A stretch of DNA of 64,000 nt from NCBI GenBank assembly GCA_030704615.1, contig CM060731.1:12772001-12836000 (forward strand). Reading direction: 5' to 3'. Below the pieces are notes generated by a model that saw only the letters and a program-made list of their open reading frames with translations, was not told the DNA's origin and did no database searches. The stretch's first letter is position 1. Each line of letters begins with the position of its first letter. A program made the position numbers and the translations under genes. The stretch is from Takakia lepidozioides. Lineage: Eukaryota; Streptophyta; Takakiopsida; Takakiales; Takakiaceae. Below, piece by piece: positions 22,709 through 33,640 of the stretch.

Positions 22709-24260
22709 GTGTCACTATTAGAATTAGTACTAGAGCCTTTAGTGTCACGGGGGGAGTGTAGGTGTTGCGAGTGTCATCATGGGAGTTACCCAAGGGTTTT
22801 GAGGGGAGTACGGCTACAGGCAAGCAGCAGTAGAGTAGAGTGGAGTGGGTTCACAAGACGAGGTGTTCGGTTCAGACCACCTTCACCGCCACCCTCAACT
22901 ACTATAGAGTCAGACACAGACTCGGAGGCTTCATCAACAGGTGTGCACTTTCATTCGCCATTGTTGTGCGGACGACATGGAGGAGATGTATGGAGCTACC
23001 AAGGGGGCCTCGTAGGTACTCTGGAGCTGTGGGCACAATCGAGAGTTGGATGACTTTATCCAGGAGTTCGACAGCTGGTGTGATTTGCAGCAGATGCGCG
23101 CAATCCACAGCTATTCACCCCATTCATGGCGTGGAAGGGACTGTTCCAGCATTTGGAAGGCCCGCCTATGGACGATTACCACGAGTTCAGGCGAGGACAT
23201 GAAGCAGAAGATGAGAGATGAGGAGTGGAAGATATATTGGTCACCTGACTACGTCTCCATTACTCGAGGCACGACGCGACCAGTCAGTAGCTGCATTCAG
23301 TACCAATAGCTCCTACTGCCAGCACTAGTAGTGGAGCAAGTAGTGCTGCTGTACTTCTGCAGGTGGTTACCAGTTCAAAAGGTGCTACTACTCCTCCTGC
23401 CACGACTACAACACATGTGCCTTAGATTCAACCCGGTGGTGGAGTTCTTCCAGGAGTTGCGGAGGAACTACCAAGGGTGTACGGACAGAGAAGCTGTTGA
23501 AGTTTGCAAAAGACTTCCAGCGCAAAACCAGTGAGAGCCTGCGAGAGAGGCGTACACTCGTATGAGGCGCTTGATAAGTGTGACCCAAGGGGTTACTGAA
23601 GCTCAGGCAATCCAGTTTTAGTATGGAATTCTGGACAAGGAGCTCAAGAGAAGGGTGCGGAGATGCAACCCTGTTACAAGCAGCCCAACCCACATTAGCA
23701 GATGTGTTTCTGCTGGCTGAGCGGATTGAGCTCAACATGGTGGAGGAGCGAGTTGTTACAATTGGATTTGGCAAGGACATGCCTGCACGGGGCACAGCTG
23801 TCAAGCCCACAGGCACAAGGGACTGCCCAACAGCGTGGTCAGGGGGGCAAGGTTGCCCAGCCAAGTTCCATGGAGCTTACAGGGACCTCAGGTGTGCAGA
23901 GGCCCATGGCATCTTTTGCAGGCCAACAGCAACCAGGGGTGATATGTTGGACATGTGGAGGACCCCATGTCAAGAGAGATTGCCCAGAGAGTGGCAAAAG
24001 GCCGGCACAAGCACAGAGTGCACAGTTGCAATGTGGGCATTGTGGCAAGTATGGGCATGGAGATGCCCAGTGTTATGAACTTGCATCCTAAGTTGCGCCC
24101 AGGCCAGTTCCAAGGGAACAATGGTGGCCGGGGGCGAGGTGGACCAGCCCAAAGAGGACGAGGTGGTCGGGCACGAGGTGCAGGCCAAGGGCAAGTCCAC
24201 ATGGCCAAGGACGCGGAGGTCAGGGTGTTGACCAAGGCATGGCCAATCGGCTTCAACAGC
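22709..24260 (+). pseudogene. gag: Gag of the methyltransferase retroelement
   Basis: Pieces in shifting frames give a Pro/Ser-rich N-terminus, a capsid-like part (FIQEFDSWCDLQQM, FMAWKGLFQHLEGPPMDDYH) and a later capsid segment (ITEAQAIQF-like text near 23590; ELKRRVRR). They end in two zinc knuckles, CWTCGGPHVKRDC (23945-23983) and CGHCGKYGHGDAQC (24033-24074), then a Gly/Arg-rich RGRGG tail. Multiple frameshifts. RNA-binding structural protein by family knowledge. Confidence 0.75.
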
Positions 24261-25019
24261 TAGAGCAGAGGCTCGCTGCCATGGCTATAGCTCAGGCGGT
24301 ACCGGCTCCCAGGAGGGATGGTCCACCTCGCTCCTGAGGGAGGAGGTATGGGAGGCATGGGATTCATGTGCGGAGCAGCACTACCACTAGAGCAGGTGGA
24401 GTCTGCTGCAGCCGTGACTCGAGGAGCAGCACGAGTCCCTGAGCCAACGAGGTGCAGAGGTGGAATTGGATCCACAACGTGGGGAGGCAAGCCGTCAGGC
24501 AAGGCTGCCTCAGTCATTCACCTTGGCGGAGACAGTGTCAACGCCATCCATGGCACCTAGTTCTCGCCCGACTGTACCGAGGCGGAGGTTACTATGCCAC
24601 TGGGAGGAGAGCTACACGCAGCACTGACACCTGCTACCAAGGCTAGTGCAGCCGTGTGTGTTGTTGGGGGCAGCCACCTCTGTGTATCAAGCCCCACTAT
24701 TCTCGGCAACCATGATTGCGATGCCGGGAGTGAGACCAGCTGCAGTGTTCAGACTAGCAGCAACACTCTGTGAGAGTGGGGAGGTCACTTCATCTTTGCG
24801 GAGCTAGTGGAAGGTGTGTAGTGGCAGAGGGATCCTCGGATTTGAGGGTCAAGACTGCCACGGCAGCGCCCTGGCAAGCTGCAGCTGCCAGGTTGACGGA
24901 GCTGCCAGCTAGGCAACCTTTGAGCGCGCCATGGTGACACCTGGAGTTGTCTTGTTAGACAACCAGGGAGGCATTTTCACTTTGAGTGGACCGGCAGACA
25001 GAAAGTAGTACCGGCCACT

Positions 25020-25350
25020 ACGGGTCTTGTTGGACTAGGGAGCTCAGCCACTGATGTTGGGCAGAGCTGCTATTGCAGGTTTTGGGCCTCATGGAGGCGG
25101 ATATGGAGCCTTGCCCTTTCCAGATACAGACATCTCTGGGAGGATCAGAGCAGGCTCGGGGCATGACACGGCATCAGTTGGTCATTAGACTGCAGAGCCG
25201 GATCATCCTATCGATGGCCTCAGTAATGCGAGCCAAGGCCATTGTGACAGACGCAATCTTTTACGATGTCCTCGTTGGTGGGGCAGTGTTATACCCCATG
25301 GGCTTCACCCTGGACTTTTGGAGGAGTCAGCATCCTACAGGCCTGGATGG
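25020..25350 (+). pseudogene. Protease remnant of the methyltransferase retroelement
   Basis: Reading LD*GAQPLMLGRAAIAGFG near 25030-25090, where the stop (TAG at 25036-25038) sits at the place of the Ser of a retropepsin DSGA motif. Later text in other frames (ILLRCPRWWGSVIP-like) suits the C-terminal protease region. Position between gag and the methyltransferase supports the reading, but the similarity is weak. Confidence 0.45.
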
Positions 25351-25650
25351 CAGAGGTCAGGCGATGGTCCGCCGTTGCACAGCTCCCTGTGACATTCATT
25401 GGGGTATAGCGGCTGCCCAGCGGGGCAAGATTGCCAACATACTAGCCGCCTTTACAGCTGCAGTTAGTTGGCCTGGAGAGTTGCTGGAAGGCAATGCCCA
25501 TGCATAGGATGTGCCACCTCCAGCAGAGCAGGATGACATGCATGGTATGCGGAGTTGCCTGCCATGGTTGCTCACACTCCATGTGGGGTTACGAGCAAGG
25601 ATTTGCAGCAGGTTGCTGACGACGGGTACAACAAGCCTGGGTAGAGGCTT

Positions 25651-26720
25651 TTGGTCCGTCAGGAGGAGAGGAGGAGAGTGCGGGGTATTGCACCAGGACC
25701 ACCTCAGTTGTCGCCATTGGACACCACACCTCTTGTGTGGCAGCGGCCGGATGAAGGCATATGCCTTCTGGACTTGTTTGGCGGGATCAGCACTAGTAGA
25801 TGGCTGCAGTGCTGCAGGGCAGGTGTACGAGTTCGACGTTACCTGTATGTGGAGATGGGATGAGACTGCACGACGCGTCTCACTGCGCCATTTTGCTCAG
25901 ATGGTGCACAGCAGGACCCTGAGGTGTTGCCGTTGGTTGTCTGCAATTCGGGATATCAGCAGGCTTGCCAGCAGACATTGCGTTGCCTGGGGGCGCAGGA
26001 TTTGAGCGGGTTGCTCCATTGATCTGGTAGTGCAGGTTGGCCCTGCCAAGGGCATTCATCAGCCGGGCATCATGGCAATGGATTGCGAGACTCAAGGACG
26101 GGTCTGTTTTGGGAGATGGTGCGGAGTTTTGCGCCACTTGAAGCTTCATCAGGCTGTATCTCCGGCATACATCTTGTAGAATGTGCCACTGATGGGTGAT
26201 TCTTGGGCCAGGGTGATGGCCAGTGTGCATCAAGTCCGGTCGTGGCTTGGGTCAGCAGTGTTGCTGGGTGCAAGCTGCAGTGGGGTCATGGGCTCATCGT
26301 CCACGGCTTTGGTGGACTAACTTGATGCCACCCGCACTGCTCAAGCGTGCATTTGATGGGGTGCAGCGCCCAGCACACCTCACCGTGGATGGCATTTTGG
26401 ACACAGGGAGCCAGTCTCAACGTGTGAGACATAATGACCGTTCGCCATTGGCAGTGGTCAACAGGATGGGTCACCACGAGCAGCATTACCTACACTGCTC
26501 AGCTTCCCAGGGATCCCATGCTTTTCGGGATGGTGGACCTGGCCTCCTGTGGGGATGCTCAGTTGCAGCAGTTAGTGGAGGCCTAATGCGCGACGAGCGA
26601 GGAGCGGGCTATGGGGTTTTCCACTGGGACCACGGCGGTGCCTTCTCTTTCTGAGGCATCACGTCGTCAGGTGTTGGGGCAAGCAATGATCTCAATTGCT
26701 GACCTGGATTATCAGCTTGG
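25651..26720 (+). pseudogene. C5-cytosine DNA methyltransferase domain inside a retroelement
   Basis: DNMT motifs occur in canonical order. Motif I (AdoMet binding) is LLDLFGGIST at about 25765-25794. A segment RRYLYVE and ETARRVSLRH follows. Motif IV is AGWPCQGHSSAG, with the catalytic Pro-Cys-Gln at 26041-26049, followed by GLRDSRTGLFWEMVR. Motif VI is YIL*NVP near 26160-26180, where the ENV glutamate codon has become TAG. Motif VIII is RPRLWWTNL near 26305. The final motifs are SEERAMGFSTGTTAVPSLSE and RRQVLGQAM near 26600-26690. Several frameshifts and stops make it a pseudogene. The unpermuted order argues against a DRM-type enzyme and suits a DNMT3-like or other conventional DNMT. Family role: methylation of cytosine in DNA. 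Confidence 0.85.
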
Positions 26721-26849
26721 CTATGGCTGAGCAACGTAGAGTGCGGAGCGCACTTCCCTGGACGGTCTCTCTGCCTACCGAGACGGTACAGGCAGCGAGT
26801 GGGGGCGAGCCGGTGAGGGACCACGGGGTGTAGACATCCATGGCACACG

Positions 26850-27275
26850 TGGGAGGTGCTCGAGGTTCAGAGGGAGTTGGCAGCCAAAGCAGTTTGTGAT
26901 GGATGAGGTTGGGGATTCTTCTCGGGATGAGGAGGTTATCAATGATGAGATGATGGGGCAGGATGAGGCCTTGTCATTGACTGAGCAAGGAAGGAAGGAG
27001 TACTGCTCAAAGAGGTTGCAGCATAGCAACCAAGGGACGCGTCCTCCTCTACCTCTAAGCCCACTGGACTTAAGGTTGCAGTTACGGAGGACAATTGGGA
27101 GCCTGACATGGACTGAACCATTGTCACCGGAGGAGCGAGGAGGAGAGAGACGACGATACGGCGGTTCCTGAGGGCTTACAGGAATTGCTTTGCTTCAGTT
27201 TGAAGGACTTGGGAGCACTGAAGGGTCAAGAGATCCGTATTGAGTGGCCACTGACACGCCAATCTTTGGAGACCC
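26850..27275 (+). pseudogene. Linker and start of RT of the methyltransferase retroelement
   Basis: An acidic frame (EVINDEMMGQDEALSL) is followed, after frame changes, by EDNWEPDMD, LKDLGALKGQEIRIEWPLT and the equivalent of DTPIF. In Gypsy polyproteins this leads directly into the RT fingers. The sequence is cut at 27275 by the next LTR, so the RT body is missing. Confidence 0.6.
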
Positions 27276-28377
27276 TGTTAGAGGACTGTCGGGGACTTAG
27301 ACACTTATACGGGATCTGTAGGGTACCCTTAATTTTTTGCACAGACTGAGACCAACAGGAGCCTTAGGGGTGACAGCAGGCACTGTAGAGGGGGGTTACA
27401 CAGCCGACACAGCCAACACAGCCCGTCACAGCCGACACAGCAAACACAGCCGTCACAGCCGACACAGCCAACACAGCTCGTCACAGCGACACAGCCAACA
27501 CAGCCCGTCCACAGTCGTCACAGCCAACACAGCCAACACAGCCCGTCACAGTCGTCACAGCAGACACAACCGACACAGCCAACACAGCCCGTCACAGCCG
27601 ACGCAGCCGACACAGCCAACACAACCCGTCACAGTCGTCACAGCAGACACAGCCAAACACAGCCAGTCACAGCCCGTCACAGTTTCACACAGCCAGTCAC
27701 AGCTTGACACAGCTGTCACGATCATAGGGAACGAAGAGAAGGACAGGGAACGACTGTAGGGAACAACACCTGCGAAGGGAACATGTTAGTTCACAGACGA
27801 CGGTTAGTGAGGGAAACGGTTAGAACCGCGGATAGGAAGATAAAGGGAGAAACGGGGAATTGAGAGGGAGGATTCGGAAGGGGACTTCTGGGGGAGAGGA
27901 TTATGATTCGGAGGAGGACTTCTTAGTCAGGTTTGAGCGGAGATCGGAAGCAAAGATGGAGAGCACGGTGAAGGAGAAAGAAGATTAGTAGATGCTTGTT
28001 ATATGCAAAGCTGTAGTGATATTGTAGAGCAGATTAGAGACACAATGGCTTCGACCTGATACCTGATAAATCATAATCTGATACTTATACGATACAATCA
28101 CACTGTGTAGAGAGATCTGAGTGAAGCTGTGGATTGAATGGATGAGTTGATGGAAACCGATAGATTGATGAAGCAAACTGATACTTAATTATCAATGGTA
28201 AGGTAGCTAAGATGAATGCGGAAAGGGAAACAAATAGGAAACACCCCCATGATACACTAGCTGTAGGTCATGACTGATTGTTCTGCGCGGGCTGAGTACT
28301 TAGAGATTTCCAACTCTTCTATCTTGGAGTTTCCGCCTCGGATAGCGAAGGGATGGGTGAGTAAAAGCCGCGCGACA
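27276..28377 (+). repeat. 5' LTR of Gypsy element 2
   Basis: 1102 bp, TGTTAGAGG...GCGCGACA. It carries its own CACAGCC-type array (about 27395-27710), and a TGGCGACC primer site follows at 28380. Confidence 0.88.
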
Positions 28378-28965
28378 TTTGGCGACCATACTGGGGACCT
28401 GGGACATGAACAACCAGATGTGACAGGCATCTGGTGGGATCATGGTAGTTGGACCATTAAAGAATTTGAAGTGAATCAAATTCCCTGTGGAACGAAGGAA
28501 GAAAGATTGTCCAAACAATTCTTTCAAAGGTTCTTGGAATTGCCAGACGGTTGTAAAGAAAATATTCTTAAACGAGTGCATGATGTTGATCCAGAATGGG
28601 GTCTGAAGAAAGGAGTGATAAAGATTTATCAGGTAGCCTGTAGAGGAAGAGCACGTTGGTTACCAACATTGGTTTATGTGATAGCATTGCTATCCATTAA
28701 ACGAGTAGAGTTTGAAGGCTGGGAAGAAAGAAAGGTGAATGTTTATACTCATATGCATGAAGAGCTTGTACTGGTAAAGAATTGGATTCCAAAGGATATT
28801 TTGTGGATCAAACTCACACCAAGAATAGCTTTCCAGACTTGTTTGCCATATGGTTATATGGTAACGGAGACTTCAAGTATAGCCAAGGGTGCATTGAAGC
28901 TTGAAAGAAACCCAGGCATATACGAGAGATATTACAGAAGAGAGTTTTGGTTATTGCCACATTAA
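28270..28965 (+). CDS. Intact leader protein 1 of the Gypsy family
   Basis: An uninterrupted 231-codon frame (MTDCSARAEYLEIS...FWLLPH), Trp- and charge-rich, with no domain I recognise. The ATG lies about 108 bases before the LTR end, so the reading frame spans U5 and the primer-binding site. The true start may instead be further down. The same frame in element 1 is broken. Probably an N-terminal gag-like protein of the element, transcribed only if the LTR is active. Confidence 0.55.
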   Translation: MTDCSARAEYLEISNSSILEFPPRIAKGWVSKSRATFGDHTGDLGHEQPDVTGIWWDHGSWTIKEFEVNQIPCGTKEERLSKQFFQRFLELPDGCKENILKRVHDVDPEWGLKKGVIKIYQVACRGRARWLPTLVYVIALLSIKRVEFEGWEERKVNVYTHMHEELVLVKNWIPKDILWIKLTPRIAFQTCLPYGYMVTETSSIAKGALKLERNPGIYERYYRREFWLLPH

Positions 28966-28986
28966 AAGAAATGAAAGACATGAGAC

Positions 28987-29541
28987 ATGAGTGATGAAAG
29001 AGAAGCTAGACGACAGAGATATTCAGCAAAAAGAGAAAGCTATCTGAAAGCTAATTATCCATATCTTTGGGAGAGAGGAATAGACATAGGGGAATCATCT
29101 GGACCTCTCACACCATTAAGATCAAAGAGTGCATCACCTATACCGGAAGAACTAGAGTTGGATGCCACTCCTTCTGTTTCTTTGCAAGAAAGATTAAGGG
29201 AATTGGTACAGGAAGAAGATCAATCACGAGGTGAAAGATCTGAGGTACATCCTTGGATAAAAGACTTGACAGAAATCTTTGATAAGAGTTGGCATGGAAC
29301 ACCAAAAGCAGGAACTCCAGTTTCTGAAGCAGAAGGTGAAGAAGGAGAAGAGGATGTGGCAGAGCCAACGGAGAGTTCAGACTCTCCAACACCATTACAG
29401 TTGAGTTACATGAGTGAAGAAGAAACCCAAGGGCAGAACTTGGAGGATGAAAACAGAGAGAAGAAATTGGAAGAGGAAGAATATGAAGAAGTAGACCCAA
29501 CAGCTGAGGTTGAGAGTTTGGACAGCGATGTAGTTGTGTAG
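28987..29541 (+). CDS. Acidic leader protein 2 of the Gypsy family, 3'-truncated
   Basis: A 184-codon frame starting MSDEREARRQRYSAKRE, basic at the start and very Glu-rich later. It begins 22 bases after the stop of the previous frame. In element 1 the homologous text runs on into a Gly/Ser-rich linker and capsid. Here the element is cut at about 29515, and the last ~8 codons (SLDSDVVV) come from flanking sequence. No recognised domain. Confidence 0.55.
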   Translation: MSDEREARRQRYSAKRESYLKANYPYLWERGIDIGESSGPLTPLRSKSASPIPEELELDATPSVSLQERLRELVQEEDQSRGERSEVHPWIKDLTEIFDKSWHGTPKAGTPVSEAEGEEGEEDVAEPTESSDSPTPLQLSYMSEEETQGQNLEDENREKKLEEEEYEEVDPTAEVESLDSDVVV

Positions 29542-30000
29542 CGATACGTATGCGCACGACAGCTGTCAAGTTAAATAAACACAGTGTGAAACTAACTAGA
29601 ATAAATCTAGTTATTTGTATTTAACACTTAAAAATAGTTCAAATGTTAAGTCAAGTGTCAAGCTAAACTTGACACCTGAACCATCTTATCTTCACGAGCT
29701 CGTCAGTCGTGCGGCTCATCTCTCTCGAGTTGAGCCTGCACGACCGAGCTCCCTCGCTGCTTAGCATCTGAGAGTACTTATGGAGGGAGAGTAGGATGTT
29801 GTGGGGTGGAGTCCCCGTAGCTTGGGGTGCCCCTGGCTCGACTCTTATTTTAACGAGTGGTTGTATTGTATTTCGTGTTTTTGTGTCAAGAGACAGTGTG
29901 AGTTTAGTTTTCATTTCATTGTGACAAACTACTTTATTGTGCATATATGTGTGGGGTTTGGACAACGATGTAGTTATGGAACGATACGTATGCACACAAC
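29516..30000 (+). repeat. 45-bp direct repeats flanking LTR-like copy D
   Basis: 29516-29560 and 29956-30000 are 39/45 identical (GTTTGGACARCGATGTAGTT...CGATACGTATGC.CAC.AC) and bracket LTR-like copy D. Far longer than an LTR-element target duplication, they suggest a tandem duplication of host sequence or a recombination product. Confidence 0.7.
29564..29918 (+). repeat. LTR-like repeat, copy D
   Basis: 355 bp, TGTCAAGTTAAATAAACACA...TTTTCATTTCA, with the double GC-rich hairpin near 29803-29837. It lacks the ~70-bp extension that follows copies B and C, as a solo LTR would. No 5-bp target duplication. Confidence 0.75.
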
Positions 30001-32189
30001 ACTCTGCATATGTATGGTAATTCTTTCTTTTGTTATTTTGAAGACCTTATCGGAGGTTTTAGTTTTTCTTTTTTGAATGATTTACCATAGGTGACACTGT
30101 ATAACTGTACACTCTACACTGCAAGCTCCTGGATGCTAAGATTATTCAGCCTCTTGCAGGAGACAAGCTTGACCTTGCTGACTTCAAAACTGCCATCGAA
30201 AAATCAAAGGGTGTTTGTCACAAGCTAAGTAAATAGTTGAGAGTCATGATGCGAAGATTGCAGCACACCATAACATCTCTAACAATAATATCACCATACC
30301 TTAATAGCAAGATACTGAAGGATCTCGAGCTTAGTGTTTCAATGAGTGCAACCCAAAACCAATCGCACAAGGGCATACAATGCTCCGTCTGATGTATAGT
30401 GGAGTTTACTGAGGATGTTGATAGTTGATACCTTGCAATGCCTGGGGGCAATGCTTTGTACCACATGTTTTTGAATGTTTCCCTCCCTGCTGATGCCATA
30501 CCGGTGATGGAGTTATTAGCACATACACTGCCATTCCCGATTTTGATGTAAGCAAAACCGAAGTGCTGGAGGTTGACAAGCCCACTTCAGAATGAGTAAC
30601 CATAGCAGCCATATGAAATTTCACTTCTGTTCTGAACTGCTCCTGCAGACACAACATTGCATACCTGTAGTTCTACCCCTGGGGAAAGTGACATACCATT
30701 GAAGTGCCTGACAACTACTACTGCTCAGTATGCAACTCTCATAAGCAAGACCCACCTGCACGTTTGGAAACTGCAGTAACCATCTCCACAAACTACACCT
30801 CAAACAAGTTGAACTCAATGAAATCAAGGTCTTTCAGAGTGAACTTGTATGATTTGAGGCCCACATCGAACAGACAATCATGAACCTGAATGGTGTTTTC
30901 AGTGTCGATCACTAGTCAATCTTGTCAGTTGAAAAAATGTCCAAGAAAGGCACTGTCAAACTCGTGCAGGTGACAATTCACTTTAAAGAAGCACAAACTC
31001 TTTGAAGGTCAAGGTACAATTTCCCTGGTGAAGACCTTACCCCACTCAGGAAACTCCAGTACCTGGTTTAGTGGTTGTTGGCATCAATCTACTTTCTAAT
31101 CACATCCTTTGATCTCTCTCTCTCTCTCTGTCTCTCTCCTCTCTAGAGTATTAGAGCTGGAATGAAGACTTGCGTATGGGTATAATGTGGCAGCTCAAAC
31201 CCTATGACAGGGATTGCCCTCAGCTTTGAGATGGTCTATAACCCCTGAGAGGATTCTCACAGCAGCTTTGAAAGGGTTGATACCCCTCAAGGTCTTCATA
31301 GCCCGCGGATACAGATTTGGGTGTAAAGTCTGAGTGGCCATACAACCTGCACCAGTTTGGCCACTACCAAACTGGGGGGAGGTTGCATGGCCACTAAGCT
31401 ATTGCAACCACCTTCTGTCAAAACAAGTAACATCTCTCTCTGTACCCAGCTGCTGATGGCAAGCAAGGTCTAAGGAGTAAACTCTCTCACAGCAACACAT
31501 TCATTCACTTCATAGTCACACCATTGAGCTGCCCTGTCCACTGCTGCTCAAATTGTCACAGTACGAAATCCATTGACATCAGTGGAATGTTCGGTTGTAT
31601 CTTGTTCTTCCTCCCCTTCTCCTTCTTCGTCTTCTTCTTGTATCACATAAAACTGGCTACTATGCGAAAATGGCTGGTCATTTAGTGGCCTTCTCTCATC
31701 GTCCTTCACTTGGAGTAGCTCGTTTGAATCTTCTGTACCTTCAATTTCGCCCAAGGCCTCATAATGTTGTGGTGTCGTATAAATCTTACTTATCATAGAG
31801 TAGAGAGGAAGTGACAGAAGAAGAAGGAAAGCCAGATGGCAGTTGAATTGTAGTGTAGCCAGTGCCCTGCCTCTCATGAGATGCATGCCTGCAAGCCATA
31901 TTACAGCAATTCTGTACAGGTTAGTGACATTTGAACTCAACTCAGGGGTCTGGCCCTTCAGCAGCAAGTTTTTCTCTGACTGGAGTTTTAGAATTGAAGC
32001 CCATCATAAGACTGTTAGGGACTGGGACCTACAAAAACTCCCTGTCTCTTACACGAGACCGGAATGTCCCATGTCTGTTTAAAAAGGGCCTTAGGTATCC
32101 AGTCCTGAAACCTCAATCTTTTGTGACTGGAGTGCCGGGTAGTATGCGTGAATGATAGGGCAACTGAAGTGATCCCCATTCATTAGAGA
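30001..32189. other. Intergenic sequence, no gene recognised
   Basis: Short open frames only. A CT microsatellite lies at about 31113-31145. A 139-codon minus-strand frame (31548-31967) with one hydrophobic stretch and an acidic tail is unsupported by any family resemblance. Part of this stretch may be older, unrecognisable transposon sequence. Confidence 0.4.
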
Positions 32190-33640
32190 CAGGGAGTCAT
32201 TGTCAACCTGTATAAGAAAGGTGACACAGAAGAGCCAGGGAACTATCATGGTATCATGCTTCTTAGCACAGTTAGCAGGCTATTATGTAGGATAATAAGC
32301 CTAAGCACCCATCTCAAGGTTGATCTGGAGTCTGGAGGTGGATTTCATGAAGGCCAGGCTGGCTTCGGAGGCATAGGGGCTGCACTGACAATATCTTCAC
32401 TCTAAGCCAGGGAAGGAAAAAAAGAAGGAAAGCCCACTTTTGTCTTCTTCCTGGATGTCAAAATGGCTTATGACACTGGCGTGACAGGCTGTGGCTCCGC
32501 TTTGGTCTTCTGGGGTCAGGGGAAAGATGTGGAGGGTGGTCCACAACCTGTATGTGAACACCAAAAGCGGTGTTACGGTCAACAATCAGAAGTCTACTTC
32601 TTTGATATTGATCAAGGTAAAGGTTGTACCCTCTCCCACTGCTCTTCAATGTTTTCATTAATCAGCTTCTTGAAGGTGGAAAGCGAGGGGTTTGGGCTGA
32701 AGGTGGGTGTTGCCACTATACCAGCTCTTAAGTTTGAGGATGACTTCACGGACCTAGGGGATACCCCATCCAATCTCCAGGAGCTGATTATTTGTGCAGA
32801 GAGGTTCTTTGACCTGTGGAGGCTAGAAGTAAATGTTAGTACATGGGCAGAGGTGGCATTCAACGACCATGCGGAGGGAGGAGGGGATCTCAAATGGAAA
32901 TCGGGTGACGAAGAGATCCCTCTACTCCCTTCCTATACATATGTTGGTGTTGATGTAACCTCCAACTGTAGCTGGGATGCACATATACAGAAGCGATTCA
33001 TGGTCGGATGGTGGGGTCAGTTGAATCGCACTGCTAATTCCAGATACTCTAAAGTAATTGACGCGATTTTTTGGAAGCAAGACTGTCCTGTTAAACAGGG
33101 TAAGTCTTGGCGGACAAGGGTAAAAGATATTTTCAAGTATCGGTCCAGAAGAATTGACCCTACTGGATGAAGCTGACATGGAGGGGCTTGTGCCCAAAGT
33201 CATGCCCAAAGACTGTCTGATAAAATGAGGTTAGGCATAAAACCTCCCTGAACTTGTTTCTGTCTGTGACATGGTCAAGGGCCTTAAGGATGATTTGAAG
33301 GGCCTACCTATTCTCGGCAATAGACTGAAGTTTAAACTCAGGGCGGTGGGAACCTTCCTTTGAACTAACCAGGTGCAGAGAGGAAAGGACATTGTAATTG
33401 CCCCAGGTGCAGGCAATCTGAAGATTTTCTGATACCTTGTCTGGGGTATTCACACCAGAGAGTGACCCTCTTCAGGAACATCAAGGGCATGGTTTCTCTG
33501 TTCACCAACTTTCAAAATGTCGAGGCTGAGCCTAAAGCCCTGGGCTCTATCTTTTGGGCTCCTCACACACACAGCAGATTGATGCTTGTGTGAAGGGCTT
33601 ACTAGAGGATATCTGGAAAGCCCGAACTAACTGTCAAGAT
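32190..33640 (+). pseudogene. LINE (non-LTR) reverse-transcriptase fossil
   Basis: Decayed non-LTR RT. Visible blocks in order: GVIVNLYKKGDTEEPGNYHG, LHEGQAGF-like FHEGQAGFGG, FFLDVKMAYDT, IDQGKGCTLS, PALKFEDDFTDLGDTPSNLQ (the catalytic F-A-D-D is now F-E-D-D), WRLEVNVS, SYTYVGVD and SWDAHI. Stops and frame changes occur at 32405 and elsewhere. A cysteine-containing tail (CPRCRQ near 33400) fits the C-terminus of such ORFs. A further 3' block (33522-33625) recurs in an AAR2 intron. No endonuclease domain was recognised upstream. Inactive relic. Confidence 0.8.

Larger units (their letters stand above)
22037..27275 (+). mobile_element. Remnant LTR retroelement encoding a DNA methyltransferase
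   Basis: A decayed retroelement unrelated in sequence to Gypsy element 1. Order on the plus strand: capsid-like gag, two CCHC knuckles, protease remnant, a C5-cytosine DNA methyltransferase domain (25651-26720), then an acidic linker and the block ...LKDLGALKGQEIRIEWPLT.. and D-T-P-I-F that normally leads into Gypsy RT. It stops there because another Gypsy copy inserted at 27276. RT, RNase H, integrase and the 3' LTR are absent. The 5' boundary is uncertain: the left edge given is where similarity to the flanking repeat ends, and no LTR pair or primer site was identified. Confidence 0.8.
27276..29515 (+). mobile_element. Truncated second copy of the Gypsy family, element 2
   Basis: Begins with an LTR of the same family as element 1, followed by the same primer site and leader frames. 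It ends abruptly at about 29515 (after ...TAEVE, 10437-10440 in element 1), where unrelated sequence starts. It is inserted in the methyltransferase retroelement just before RT. Only the left flank is available (GACCC at 27271-27275), so no target duplication can be confirmed. Its two leader frames are intact, unlike those of element 1. Confidence 0.88.

Noticed and set aside
31548-31967. 139-codon minus-strand frame with one hydrophobic stretch and an acidic tail
   Set aside because: No family resemblance, no exon context, and it lies in repeat-rich DNA. The acidic part is simple-sequence-like.
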